Part shown: positions 1 to 8,194 of the stretch, in pieces
Numbering within the stretch: position 1 is the first letter of the stretch
How the letters are laid out: each line of letters opens with the position of its first letter
Assembly (NCBI RefSeq): GCF_000428945.1
Contig: NZ_AUAX01000008.1
Coordinates: 1-64,000 of the forward strand
Length of the DNA stretch: 64,000 nucleotides
DNA from: Hamadaea tsunoensis DSM 44101
GTDB lineage: Bacteria > Actinomycetota > Actinomycetes > Mycobacteriales > Micromonosporaceae
Reading direction: 5' to 3'
Notes under the pieces: model-generated
Databases searched by the model: none
Seen by the model: the letters and a program-made list of their open reading frames with translations, nothing else
What the model was told of the DNA's origin: nothing
Position numbers and translations under genes: made by a program

Positions 1-228
1 CGCGAGCCCATCCCCAGCCGAAAAACTTTCCACACAGAATCATGCGATCCCAAGTGAATATCCGGTATTAGCCATCGTTTCCGACAGTTATCCCAGAGCC
101 AGGGGCAGGTTACTCACGTGTTACTCACCCGTTCGCCGCTCGAGTACCCCGAAGGGCCTTTCCGCTCGACTTGCATGTGTTAAGCACGCCGCCAGCGTTC
201 GTCCTGAGCCAGGATCAAACTCTCCAAA
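1..228 (-). rRNA. rrs: 16S ribosomal RNA, 5' end (partial)
   Basis: The reverse complement contains the universal 5' 16S segment AGAGTTTGATCCTGGCTCAG, followed by GACGAACGCTGGCGGCGTGC and the V1 region. The gene runs leftwards out of the window, so only about 228 nt of the mature RNA is present. The exact mature 5' end (taken here near 228) is set by analogy with other actinobacterial 16S genes. The V1-V2 sequence resembles Micromonosporaceae. tyrS lies directly upstream on the same strand. Confidence 0.97.
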
Positions 229-402
229 AAAGAATTCAAAAATCCCGGCAAACCTCCAAAGAGGTATCACCAAAGGAATCATCCACGAGGGATGCAATAA
301 CTTGGCACTGGCATTACAAGCACCCTGTTGAGTTCTCAAAGAACAAGCACACACCAAGCATCCTCCGGAATTCACCGGACCATTCTTGGGGCAACCTGAA
401 CT
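229..402 (-). other. rRNA operon leader (external transcribed spacer)
   Basis: This is the transcribed spacer between the rrn promoter and 16S. It contains the leader motif GTTCTTTGAGAACTCAACAG near 325-344 (reading minus), which is typical of actinobacterial rrn leaders. The motif includes a small hairpin GTTCT-TTG-AGAAC at 332-344. A T-rich stretch (TTGAATTCTTTTTTGG) abuts the 16S 5' end. Such elements serve in antitermination and RNase III processing of pre-16S; that role is inferred from the family. No credible coding sequence is present. Confidence 0.75.
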
Positions 403-431
403 ACTCTACCCGCGCACCTCCAGGCCGTCAA
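403..431 (-). promoter_or_regulatory. rrn promoter (proximal)
   Basis: Reading the minus strand, a -35 box TTGACG (426-431) is followed after exactly 17 nt by a -10 box TAGAGT (403-408). This is close to the vegetative sigma consensus. It lies about 175 nt upstream of the 16S 5' end, the usual place for an actinobacterial rrn promoter. Confidence 0.75.
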
Positions 432-498
432 ATCGGCCCGCCGGCTTCGCAACGGGTTGGTCTTTGCGGTTTTTGTCCGTTCCGCTCTGACCTGGAGA

Positions 499-528
499 AC
501 ATTACGGGGCCGGACCGCCGATTGGCAA
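499..528 (-). promoter_or_regulatory. possible second, distal rrn promoter
   Basis: On the minus strand TTGCCA (523-528) and TAATGT (499-504) are separated by 18 nt. Multiple tandem promoters are common upstream of actinobacterial rrn operons, but this one is supported only by the motif match. Confidence 0.4.
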
Positions 529-570
529 ATCGAGCGGACGCGGCCCCGGTCACATGGTTGATCTCTGCCT

Positions 571-598
571 ATAAAGAGAGGTCAGAGCATCAGCTCTG
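571..598 (-). terminator. tyrS terminator hairpin
   Basis: The minus strand reads CAGAGC-TGAT-GCTCTG (583-598), a perfect 6-bp stem whose loop contains the tyrS stop codon. It is followed by a pyrimidine/T-rich run, ACCTCTCTTTAT. Its position between tyrS and the rrn promoters suits a rho-independent terminator. The stem is short, so read-through into rrn cannot be excluded. Confidence 0.5.
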
Positions 599-1846
599 GA
601 GCTGGATTCCGGCGATGGTCTTCTTGCCCCGGCGCAACACGAGGAATTCTCCGTGCAGAAGCGAGTCCACGGACACCTCGGCGTCAGCGTCGCCGATGCG
701 TTCGTTGTTGACGTAGAGGCCGCCCTCGGCCGCCGCCCGGCGCGCTTCACCGAGGCCCGCCACCAGGCCGGACTCCTTGAAGAGGGCCGCGTAGGTGCCC
801 AGCGCGGGCACGGTCGCGAGGCCGGCTTCGGACAGCGCCGAGCGCAGCGTCCCGGGCGACAGGGTTTCCAGACCGCCCCGGCCGAACAGCGCCTGCGACG
901 CCGCGATCACCTGATCGGTCTCGTCCTTGCCGTGCACCAGCGTGGTCAGCTCCTCGGCCAGCGCGCGCTGCGCCGCCCGGGCGAACGGCCGCTCCGCGGT
1001 CTCCTGCTCGAGCGCCTCCAGCTCTTCCCGCGTACGGAAGCTGAAGTACTTGAGGTAGCGCAGGACGTCGCGGTCCTCGGTGTTGAACCAGAACTGGTAG
1101 AACGCGTACGGGCTGGTGAGGGTGGCGTCGAGCCAGACCGCCCCGCCCTCGGTCTTGCCGAACTTGGTGCCGTCCGCCTTCGTCACGAGCGGTGTCGTGA
1201 AGGCGTGCACCGGACCCGCGCCGCGGCGGCGGATGAAGTCCACGCCGGCGGTGATGTTGCCCCACTGGTCCGAGCCGCCGAACTGCAGCGTGCAGCCGTG
1301 GCGTACGTGCAGCTCGTAGTAGTCGTTGGACTGCAGCAGCTGGTACGCGAACTCGGTGAAGCTGATCCCGCTCTCCAGCCGCGTCCGCACGACGTCGCGG
1401 GCCAGCATCTTGCTGACCGGGAAGTGTTTGCCGACGTCCCGCAGGAACTCGATGGCCGACATCGGCTCGGTCCAGTCCAGGTTGTTGACCATCGTGGCCG
1501 CGACCGGCCCGTCGAAGTCGAAGAACGGCTCGACCTGGTTCCGGATCTTGACCACCCAGCCGGCCGTGACCTCGGGCGGGTTGAGCGTACGCTCGCCCGT
1601 CTCGCGCGGGTCGCCGATCTGGCCGGTCGCCCCGCCGACGAGCAGCAGCGGGCGGTGGCCGGCGAGCTGGAGCCGCCGCGCGGTGAGGATCTGGGTCAGG
1701 TGCCCGAGGTGCAGGCTGGCCGCCGTCGGGTCGAAGCCGACATAGAAGGTCGCCGGCCCGGAGTCCAGATGTTCACGCAGTTCGTCCAGGCCGGTCGAGT
1801 CCTGGAGCAGGCCCCGCCAGTGCAGGTCGTCGAGGATATGGGTCAC
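590..1846 (-). CDS. tyrS: tyrosyl-tRNA synthetase
   Basis: This class I aminoacyl-tRNA synthetase charges tRNA-Tyr with tyrosine in the cytoplasm. The 418-aa length is normal for bacterial TyrS. HLGH (residues 46-49) is the HIGH signature, and KFGKT (228-232) is the KMSKS-type loop. The tyrosine-site segment SNDYYELH and the FGGSDQWGN motif lie between them. The C-terminus (about 350-418) is an S4-like RNA-binding domain with GGLYVNNER. It starts with GTG, and no strong Shine-Dalgarno sequence is visible. It is the last gene before the rrn operon on the same strand. Confidence 0.97.
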   Translation of the reverse strand: MTHILDDLHWRGLLQDSTGLDELREHLDSGPATFYVGFDPTAASLHLGHLTQILTARRLQLAGHRPLLLVGGATGQIGDPRETGERTLNPPEVTAGWVVKIRNQVEPFFDFDGPVAATMVNNLDWTEPMSAIEFLRDVGKHFPVSKMLARDVVRTRLESGISFTEFAYQLLQSNDYYELHVRHGCTLQFGGSDQWGNITAGVDFIRRRGAGPVHAFTTPLVTKADGTKFGKTEGGAVWLDATLTSPYAFYQFWFNTEDRDVLRYLKYFSFRTREELEALEQETAERPFARAAQRALAEELTTLVHGKDETDQVIAASQALFGRGGLETLSPGTLRSALSEAGLATVPALGTYAALFKESGLVAGLGEARRAAAEGGLYVNNERIGDADAEVSVDSLLHGEFLVLRRGKKTIAGIQLQS

Positions 1847-1899
1847 GCCGTCGATTGTTCCGCATCCGCCCGGCGGGACGCACGCCGGTTAGGCAGGCG

Positions 1900-2343
1900 T
1901 CAGGAGGTCTGCTGTCCCGGGCTCGGCGGCGCCTTGGTGATGGCGGAGACGAAGTGGGCGAGCTTGTCCTCGGACAGGTGCTGGGCGAGGTCGCCTTCGC
2001 TGATCATGCCGACGAGCATGTGCTCCTCGATCACGGGTACGCGCCGGATCATGTTGCTCTCCATGAGCCGGAGCACCTCGTCCTCGGTGTCCTCGGCGTC
2101 GACGCAGAACGGCTTGCCCTCGGCGAGTTCGCCGGCGGTCACCGTGGCGGGGTCGTGGCCCATGGCGATGCACTTCACGACGATGTCGCGGTCGGTCAGG
2201 ATGCCGGTCAGCTTGTCGTCCGGCCCGCAGATCGGCAGCGAGCCGACGTTCATGTCCCGCATCATCTCCGCGGCACGGTCGAGCGTCTCGTGCGCCGGTA
2301 CGCATTCCACGCCCGCGTGCATGATGTCCTTCGCAGTCGTCAT
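1900..2343 (-). CDS. CBS-domain pair protein
   Basis: This 147-aa protein consists of two CBS motifs. The first spans about residues 5-60 and ends in LTGILTDRDIVVK; the second spans about 70-130 and ends in LVGMISEGDLAQHL. CBS pairs bind adenine nucleotides and usually act as regulatory modules; a stand-alone pair like this has no enzymatic domain. The ATG giving MTTAKDIM matches the family's usual N-terminus. An upstream in-frame start at 2391 would overlap the previous gene. It sits 6 nt after the unknown gene ending at 2351 and 53 nt before tyrS. The partner protein is unknown. Confidence 0.85.
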   Translation of the reverse strand: MTTAKDIMHAGVECVPAHETLDRAAEMMRDMNVGSLPICGPDDKLTGILTDRDIVVKCIAMGHDPATVTAGELAEGKPFCVDAEDTEDEVLRLMESNMIRRVPVIEEHMLVGMISEGDLAQHLSEDKLAHFVSAITKAPPSPGQQTS

Positions 2344-2350
2344 GCCATCA

Positions 2351-2932
2351 TCATCCGGCCTGCTCAGGGGCCTCGCTGGCGTATCGACCATCGTCGGATT
2401 CGAGCTGGAGCAGGACCGGGGCGAGCAGGTCGTTGACGTGCTGGGCGATCACGGCGACCGCGCGACGGGCCGAAACCAGACATTCCGCCCCTGGCCCGGC
2501 CGGCGCGGGCGGCAGCCCGGACAGCGGCAGCGGCGCCTGCATCGTCAGCGACGCCCGCAGGAACGGGTGCTTGGCGAGGTCCTGCGGGGCGGGCTCGACG
2601 TACTGGCCGAACACCTCGGGCCAGTCCTGCCAGCCGCGGTCCTGCCACCACGACCGGTTGGTCCGCAGCCCGGCCGGCAGCGGCGCGGCGATCTGCGCGT
2701 ACGCGGTCAGGCCGCCGTCCCACGAGTTGCGGGAGCACTGGACCGACAGGATCCGCCGATGGCAGCGGACGAGGCCGGGATCGAGCACGGGCGGGATGGC
2801 CAGTTGCCAGGCCACCACGGCGAACGCCACCGGTGAGATGTCGCCGAACGCGTGCCGGAACAGCCCGGGTGTGGCGTCGACCTGCTCGTCGTAGCGACCG
2901 TCGAACGCACGGTCGATCCAGACCGCCCGCAC
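2351..2932 (-). CDS. hypothetical protein
   Basis: This 193-aa protein is not recognised. It has no signal peptide or clear membrane helix. It is rich in Trp and Pro in the middle (NRSWWQDRGWQDWPEVFG) and the C-terminal third is Ala/Leu-rich. The GTG start comes one base after the stop of the peroxiredoxin gene, so the two are probably translationally coupled. Its stop lies just before the CBS gene. GC-rich codon positions and the coupling support it as a real gene. Function cannot be assigned from sequence alone. Confidence 0.7.
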   Translation of the reverse strand: MRAVWIDRAFDGRYDEQVDATPGLFRHAFGDISPVAFAVVAWQLAIPPVLDPGLVRCHRRILSVQCSRNSWDGGLTAYAQIAAPLPAGLRTNRSWWQDRGWQDWPEVFGQYVEPAPQDLAKHPFLRASLTMQAPLPLSGLPPAPAGPGAECLVSARRAVAVIAQHVNDLLAPVLLQLESDDGRYASEAPEQAG

Positions 2933-2933
2933 C

Positions 2934-3419
2934 TCAGGCCGCCGCTCCTTGCGAGAGGCTCTGCACGATCTCCAGCGCCCCCTGGATGTGCTTGCCGATG
3001 TTGCTCATCGAGCTGAACATGTGCCGGACGACGCCCTCGCGGTCGATGACGTACGTGACGCGGCCGGGGATCAGCCCGAACATCGCCGCCGACACCCCGT
3101 ACGCCTTGCGTACGGTGCCGTCGGCGTCGGCGACCAGGGTGAACGGGAGGCCGTGCTTGCGGGCGAACTTGTCGTGCGCGGCGACCGAGTCCGAGCTGAT
3201 GCCGACCACCTGCGCGCCGGCCTCGGTGAAGTCCTCGTACGAGTCGCGGAACGCGCACGCCTCGGCGGTGCAGCCGGCCGTCTCGTCCTTGGGGTAGAAG
3301 TACAGGACCACGACCTTCTCGCCGCGGAACGCGCTGAGCGTCACCTGCTCGCCGTTCTGGTCGGCCAGCGTGAAGTCGGGGGCGACGTCGCCGACGCCGA
3401 TGCCCTTGCTCGCTGCCAT
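2934..3419 (-). CDS. bcp: thioredoxin-dependent peroxiredoxin (BCP/PrxQ type)
   Basis: It reduces hydrogen peroxide and organic hydroperoxides using thioredoxin-type donors. The motif FYPKDETAGCTAEACAFRD carries the peroxidatic Cys50 and a second Cys55 in the place of the PrxQ resolving cysteine. The length, 161 aa, is typical. The ATG at 3419 has GAGGAG seven bases upstream; an in-frame GTG six bases earlier is too close to that site. It is coupled to the downstream unknown gene (TGA-G-GTG). Confidence 0.93.
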   Translation of the reverse strand: MAASKGIGVGDVAPDFTLADQNGEQVTLSAFRGEKVVVLYFYPKDETAGCTAEACAFRDSYEDFTEAGAQVVGISSDSVAAHDKFARKHGLPFTLVADADGTVRKAYGVSAAMFGLIPGRVTYVIDREGVVRHMFSSMSNIGKHIQGALEIVQSLSQGAAA

Positions 3420-3477
3420 GTGCACGCTCCTCGATATCTGACTCGGGCCGCATGAACCCGGACCGTGTGAACAATGC

Positions 3478-4743
3478 TCAGGAAGGGTCGCCCACCGGCG
3501 CCAACTCAGCCGAGACTACTGCCGTCCTATCGCGAGCCGCCAGCGGGCGTACGCGGGCGAGGAAGAGGGCGAAGCCGACGCCGCAGAGCACCGGGCACGC
3601 GCCCTGGACGGTCAGCATCGTGAGCACGCCCACCCGGTCGGTCAGCCAGCCCGCGAGGCCCGCGCCGGCCAGGCCGGCCAGCGACTGGCCGACCAGCATG
3701 ACCGCGTACACCCTGCCCATGTACGCGTCGCCGACCTCCCGTTGCAGCAGGGTCATGAACGCCGCCGACGTGACGACCGCGGGGATGCCGACGACGGCGA
3801 ACAGGACGAGGCCGGGCCAGATCTCGGCGGACAACCGGGGATAGTTGAAGATCGCGAGGTCGACCAGCCCGAACGCGATCAGCCCGGCGGACAGCAGGAG
3901 GCCGGGGCGCAGCCGGGCGGCGATCGGCGTACCGGCGATGCCGCCGAGGACACCGCCGGCCGCCTGGGCCGACATCAGCCAGCCGATCTGGGCGGAGCCG
4001 CCGCGCAGCGGCCCGGTGACGAAGATGGCGAACACGCTGCCCATGACGCCCTCGCCGACCGAGAGCACGGTGATGATCGCCAGCAGGGCGATGGTCAGCG
4101 GCGACCGGGCGATCGAGCGCAGCCCGTCGACGAACTCGGCGCGGAAGCCCGCCTTCTCGGTGGCCGGGGGTTGGTGGTCGCCGGTGATCAGGGCGATCAT
4201 CCCGGCCGCGAGGAGGAAGGACGCCGCGTCGGCCAGCGCCACGCCGTGCAGCCCCAGCCAGGCCGCCAGCAGACCGCCGAGCGCCGGCCCGGTCAGCCGG
4301 CCGATGTTGTTGTTCAGCGTGTTGAGGGCGTTGGCCGCCGGCAGCTGGTCGTCGCCGACGAGCTTGGGCAGCAGCGCGTTCTCGGCCGGTGCGAAGAACT
4401 GGCCGAGCGCCGCCTCGGCGAACGTCACCACGTAGACGATCCAGATGCTGCCGGCGGAGTGGACCGCGAGCAGCGGGAGCAGGGACACCGCCTGCAGGAC
4501 GCTGACGATCACCATGGTCCGCCGCCGGTCCCACCGGTCGACGTAGACCCCCGCGGCCGCGCCCACGACCAGCACACCGGCCAGGCCGGCGGCCACGACG
4601 CCGCTGGTCGCCAGCGGGGAGCCGGTGAGGCGCAGCACGTAGAACGGCAGCGCGATCCTCAGTGTCCAGTCCCCGGCGATCGACATCAGGCCGGCCCACC
4701 AGAGCAGGGCGAAGTTGCGACGGCGAAGCGGGGCGAAATGCAT
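3478..4743 (-). CDS. MFS transporter (drug-efflux-like)
   Basis: This 421-aa protein has about 12 predicted hydrophobic helices. The loop VDRWDRRRTM after helix 2 matches the MFS motif DRxGRR, and NALNTLNNNIGRLTGPALGG is characteristic of the EntS/MFS_3-like exporters. The substrate is unknown. The chosen ATG (4743) has GGGAGAG eight bases upstream; the reading frame is open to 4803 but lacks a better site. It is divergent from the GNAT gene at 4843, and short palindromes in the shared region suggest local regulation. Confidence 0.85.
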   Translation of the reverse strand: MHFAPLRRRNFALLWWAGLMSIAGDWTLRIALPFYVLRLTGSPLATSGVVAAGLAGVLVVGAAAGVYVDRWDRRRTMVIVSVLQAVSLLPLLAVHSAGSIWIVYVVTFAEAALGQFFAPAENALLPKLVGDDQLPAANALNTLNNNIGRLTGPALGGLLAAWLGLHGVALADAASFLLAAGMIALITGDHQPPATEKAGFRAEFVDGLRSIARSPLTIALLAIITVLSVGEGVMGSVFAIFVTGPLRGGSAQIGWLMSAQAAGGVLGGIAGTPIAARLRPGLLLSAGLIAFGLVDLAIFNYPRLSAEIWPGLVLFAVVGIPAVVTSAAFMTLLQREVGDAYMGRVYAVMLVGQSLAGLAGAGLAGWLTDRVGVLTMLTVQGACPVLCGVGFALFLARVRPLAARDRTAVVSAELAPVGDPS

Positions 4744-4764
4744 GGCGTCAGCTCTCCCGTGAGG

Positions 4765-4852
4765 TGATGTCATCATGGCATCGTTATGACTGCACCATGC
4801 CACCGCTGATGACGTCAGTCAAGCGTCAACTACCGTGGAGTCGTGACGTCAC
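4765..4852. promoter_or_regulatory. divergent promoter region with TGACGTCA palindromes
   Basis: The gap between the MFS and GNAT genes holds TGATGTCATCA (4765-4775) and two copies of the perfect palindrome TGACGTCA (4810-4817 and 4844-4851). The second overlaps the GTG start codon of the GNAT gene, within GTGACGTCAC. Repeated identical palindromes in a divergent promoter could be an operator; no regulator gene is adjacent, so this is tentative. Confidence 0.35.
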
Positions 4853-5928
4853 CGCTCGTACTCTGTCTGCGTACCGATCAGGAAGTGCTCATCAGAGGGG
4901 TCGCCGAGGTCCTCGTCGAGGCCGCCCGCCGCGAGGAGGCCGTGGGACTGCTGCCGTCGGTCACCGTCGAGGCGTACCTGGGCCGGATCGCCGGGCTGCT
5001 CACCCGGATCGACCAGGGCGACGCCGGCCTGCTCGCCGCCGTCGACCACACCAGCGCCGTCGTCGGCACCGTGCAGTGGCAGCGCTCCGTCTACGACACC
5101 CGGCGCGTGATGGCCGAGATCAACAAGGTCAGCGTCGCCCCGGCCGCCCGCGGCCTCGGGCTGGCCAAGGCCCTGATCGAGACCGCCGCGGCCGACGCCC
5201 GCGATCACGGGGTCGAGCTGCTCACCCTGGACGTACGCGGCAACAACCGGGGCGCGATCGACCTGTACGCCGGGTGCGGCTTCACGCGTACAGGCAAATG
5301 GGCGAACGGGGTCGCGGACGGTGACGCGCGGCATGACGTGATCTCGATGGCGCGCGACCTGGGACGGCCGCCGGGGGTGCGGTTGCTGGGGTCGTTGCCG
5401 GTGGGCGGCGGCGCGAGCCTGGGCCGCGGCGAGGTACGCACCGCGCGGCTGCTCCTGACCCGCCCGGAGCGCGGCGATGCGGACGCGCACTTCGCGATCC
5501 ACGGCGACCCGGCGGCCAACGTGCACAATCCGGCGGGTCCGCAGACCAACCCGGCGGAGAGCGCGGTGCAGCTGGCGGTGTGGGAGCGGCACTGGCGGGA
5601 GTTCGGCTTCGGCTACTGGACGGTGCGCGACCCGGACACCGGCGAGATCCTCGGCTTCGGCGGCGTCCGCCCGAGCGGCCACGGCGAGGACGGCATGAAC
5701 CTCTACTACCGGCTGCGCCCGTCCGCCTGGGGCCACGGGTACGCGCAGGAGGTGGCGCGCGCGGCTCTGGAGAACGCGAAACGGCAGGCGCCCGGTGAGC
5801 CGGTGCTGGCCCTCATCCGGCCGGACAACACGCCGTCCATCAAGGTCGCCGAGCGCGTGGGGTTGGTGCTCGACGGGACCGTGGACCGGGAACTGGGCCG
5901 CTACCTGCGCTACCGCGTCCTGCCCTGA
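4843..5928 (+). CDS. tandem GNAT acetyltransferase (two-domain)
   Basis: This 361-aa protein has two fused GNAT domains. The N-terminal one (about 8-165) contains INKVSVAPAARGLGLAKALIE, with the acetyl-CoA loop RGLGLA. The C-terminal one (about 195-360) resembles RimJ/RimL enzymes (RTARLLLTRP near its start, YYRLRPSAWGHGYAQE in the CoA loop). The protein probably acetylates a small amine or a protein N-terminus; the substrate is unknown. Mycothiol synthase (MshD) also has two GNAT domains, but the domain sequences and context do not support that call. The start is GTG at 4843. Confidence 0.8.
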   Translation: MTSPLVLCLRTDQEVLIRGVAEVLVEAARREEAVGLLPSVTVEAYLGRIAGLLTRIDQGDAGLLAAVDHTSAVVGTVQWQRSVYDTRRVMAEINKVSVAPAARGLGLAKALIETAAADARDHGVELLTLDVRGNNRGAIDLYAGCGFTRTGKWANGVADGDARHDVISMARDLGRPPGVRLLGSLPVGGGASLGRGEVRTARLLLTRPERGDADAHFAIHGDPAANVHNPAGPQTNPAESAVQLAVWERHWREFGFGYWTVRDPDTGEILGFGGVRPSGHGEDGMNLYYRLRPSAWGHGYAQEVARAALENAKRQAPGEPVLALIRPDNTPSIKVAERVGLVLDGTVDRELGRYLRYRVLP

Positions 5929-5992
5929 GGTGCGCCGGGGGCGTCTGGCAGCATGTGCCTACCCCTCTCTTGCATAGATGTGAGGCACCCCC

Positions 5993-7846
5993 GTGATCTC
6001 CGCAAGGCTGCGCTACTGGTTCGACAATGTGATGTCCCGTGGCACGCCGGCCCTCACCGGCCTGCTCGGGCTGATCACGCTGGGACTCGTCCTCGTGATC
6101 GCCGTCCTGGTGGAGATCTTCGCGCCCGGCGCGGTCAACAGCCCCGGCGACGCCGTGTGGAAGGACTTCCTGCACACGCTCGACTCGGGCGCGATCGGCG
6201 GCGACCCGGAGGACCAGCCGGTCTACGTGGTCCTGATGTTCCTCGCCACGCTGGGCGGCATCTTCATCCTGAGCGCGCTGGTCGGCGTACTGACGACGGG
6301 GTTGTCCGACCGGCTCGTCGAACTGCGCAAGGGCCGCTCGATGGTGCTGGAGAAGGGGCACGTCGTGGTGCTCGGCTGGTCCGACCAGCTGCCGACGATC
6401 ATCCGCGAACTGTCCCTGGCGGACGACGGCACCACCCGCGTCGCGATCCTCGCCGACCGGGACAAGGTCGCCATGGAAGACGAACTGCGTACCCGCCTGC
6501 GCGATCACGGCAAGGTCCGCATCGTCTGCCGTACCGGCAACCCGGCCGATCCCGCCGATCTCGCGATCGTCCGGCCCGAGGAGGCGCGGGTGCTCATGCT
6601 GCCCTCGCCGGCCGGCGACAACGCCGACATCCAGGTGGTCAAGACGCTGCTCGCGCTGCGCCAGGTGGCCTGGCCCAAGGGCCGCCCGCCGTCGGTCGCC
6701 GTCATCCGCGACACCACCAACATGCCCGCCGCGACGCTCGCCGGCGGCACCGGCGTCACGATCATCGACGCCGAGGACATCACCGCGCGCCTGCTCGTCC
6801 AGTCCCGCCGCCACCCCGGCCTGTCCGCGGTCTGCACCGACCTGCTCGGCTTCGAGGGCGTCGAGATCCACATGATCGCCGCGCCCTCGCTGGCCGGCCG
6901 GACCTACGGCGAGGCACTTCAGGCGTACGCGACGTCGGCCGTCATCGGCGTCCGGCACCCGGTCGACGGCTGGACGAAGGTGAACCCGCCCGCCGACACG
7001 GTCATCGGCCCGGACGACGAGATGGTCGTGCTGGCCGAGAACAGCGCCTCGATCCGGCTCGCCGACTCTCCCGCCCCCGTGGCCGAGCCGACCATCAGCG
7101 GCAACGGCAAGACCAAGGTACGCGCCGACGACACGCTCGTGCTCGGCTGGAACGACCGCGGCCCGACGATCGTGCGGCTGCTCGACCGGTACCTGACCGA
7201 GGGCTCGACCCTGCACATCGCGGCCACCCGGCTCGACGCGGACTTCACCGTGGAAGGCGTCAACCGCCTGGTCCTCACGTCCTCGCAGTGCGACCCGACC
7301 AGCCGCCGGGCCCTCGAAGCACTCGGCCCGCACGGCTTCGAGCACGTGGTGGTGCTGGCCGACGACAACCTCGAACCGGCCCAGGCCGACGCGCACAGCC
7401 TCGTCACGCTGCTGCACCTGCGCGACCTCAAGGAACGCGGCGAAGCCTCGTACGCGATCGTCGGCGAGCTCAACGACGACGCCAACCGCCGGCTGGCCCA
7501 GGTGACCCGGGCGGACGACTTCGTGGTGAGCCAGAAGATGATCAGCCTGCTGCTGACCCAGCTCGCCTGCAACGGCCACCTGAGCGCGGTCTTCGCCGAA
7601 CTGTTCGAGCCCGGCGGGTCCGACGTGTACCTCAAGCCGGTGGCCGAGTACGTGCTGCCCGGCACGCAGACCACGTTCGCCACCGTCATCGAGGCGGCGC
7701 TGCGGCGGGGCGAGACCGCGTTCGGCTACCGGCTGGACTCGCGTACACAGGAGACGCCGGGATTCGGGGTACGCCTGAACCCGCCCAAGGACGAGCCGAT
7801 CACGTTCACCGACGCCGACCGGATCGTGGTGCTCGCCGAGAATTAG
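5993..7846 (+). CDS. CASTOR/POLLUX-like ion channel with RCK domains
   Basis: This 617-aa membrane protein has hydrophobic helices near residues 20-44 and 76-104, followed by two regulatory nucleotide-binding (RCK/TrkA-N-like) halves. The first begins near GHVVVLGWSDQLPTII (about 121) and the second near DTLVLGWNDRGPTIV (about 375). This architecture is that of the CASTOR/POLLUX/DMI1 family of cation channels. The canonical potassium filter TVGYG is absent, which fits that family. The GTG start has TGAGG eight bases upstream. A small membrane protein follows 15 nt downstream. Confidence 0.85.
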   Translation: MISARLRYWFDNVMSRGTPALTGLLGLITLGLVLVIAVLVEIFAPGAVNSPGDAVWKDFLHTLDSGAIGGDPEDQPVYVVLMFLATLGGIFILSALVGVLTTGLSDRLVELRKGRSMVLEKGHVVVLGWSDQLPTIIRELSLADDGTTRVAILADRDKVAMEDELRTRLRDHGKVRIVCRTGNPADPADLAIVRPEEARVLMLPSPAGDNADIQVVKTLLALRQVAWPKGRPPSVAVIRDTTNMPAATLAGGTGVTIIDAEDITARLLVQSRRHPGLSAVCTDLLGFEGVEIHMIAAPSLAGRTYGEALQAYATSAVIGVRHPVDGWTKVNPPADTVIGPDDEMVVLAENSASIRLADSPAPVAEPTISGNGKTKVRADDTLVLGWNDRGPTIVRLLDRYLTEGSTLHIAATRLDADFTVEGVNRLVLTSSQCDPTSRRALEALGPHGFEHVVVLADDNLEPAQADAHSLVTLLHLRDLKERGEASYAIVGELNDDANRRLAQVTRADDFVVSQKMISLLLTQLACNGHLSAVFAELFEPGGSDVYLKPVAEYVLPGTQTTFATVIEAALRRGETAFGYRLDSRTQETPGFGVRLNPPKDEPITFTDADRIVVLAEN

Positions 7847-7861
7847 GACTACCGTTCGCGC

Positions 7862-8047
7862 ATGCGTTGGGTATGGCTCGTGGTCGGGCTCCTGCTGGTG
7901 CTGACCGGCCTTGTCTGGATCTTCCAAGGCGTCGGTACGCTCGGCGGCAGCAGCATGACCGGTGATCCGAAGTGGACGATCATCGGCGCGGTGGTCGCGG
8001 TGATCGGCCTGGTCGTCGCCTGGCGCAGCGCCCGCCGCCGCCCCTGA
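7862..8047 (+). CDS. small two-helix membrane protein
   Basis: This 61-aa protein has two hydrophobic segments (about 3-25 and 38-55) separated by a short polar loop, GGSSMTGDPKW, and ends in a basic tail RSARRRP. It lies 15 nt after the channel gene on the same strand and is probably cotranscribed. Similar small proteins are widespread in Actinobacteria without known function. It could be an accessory subunit of the channel, but only the proximity suggests this. Confidence 0.7.
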   Translation: MRWVWLVVGLLLVLTGLVWIFQGVGTLGGSSMTGDPKWTIIGAVVAVIGLVVAWRSARRRP

Positions 8048-8053
8048 CCGCCC

Positions 8054-8136
8054 CCAAGATCTGGTTTGGATCAGGGTTTCGCACGTAATCATGGGCCATG
8101 ATTCGGATGATTTCCCTGATCCAAACGGGATCTTGG
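8054..8136. repeat. dispersed palindromic repeat, family 1, copy 1
   Basis: This is an 83-bp nested palindrome. Outer arms at 8054-8076 and 8114-8136 match at 21 of 23 positions; each contains a form of GTTTGGATCAGGG. An inner palindrome, AATCATGG-G-CCATGATT, sits at 8087-8103. Related copies occur at 36594 and 55748. It lies between the convergent ends of the small membrane protein and the LuxR gene, where it could also act as a bidirectional terminator. Confidence 0.85.
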
Positions 8137-8194
8137 CGCGGCCGGCGACCGACCGGCCAGGCCGGCGGCGGGGCGGACAGGTGGGTGGGCGCAG

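Noticed and set aside
171-716. Plus-strand reading frame across the 16S 5' end and rrn leader
   Set aside because: It is antisense to rRNA and its leader; no coding features.
4843-5928. Mycothiol synthase (MshD)
   Set aside because: It has two GNAT domains, but the second is RimJ-like and the domain sequences do not fit MshD; left as a tandem GNAT protein.
8054-8136. Insertion sequence end
   Set aside because: No transposase or target duplication is visible; the element is a self-contained nested palindrome.
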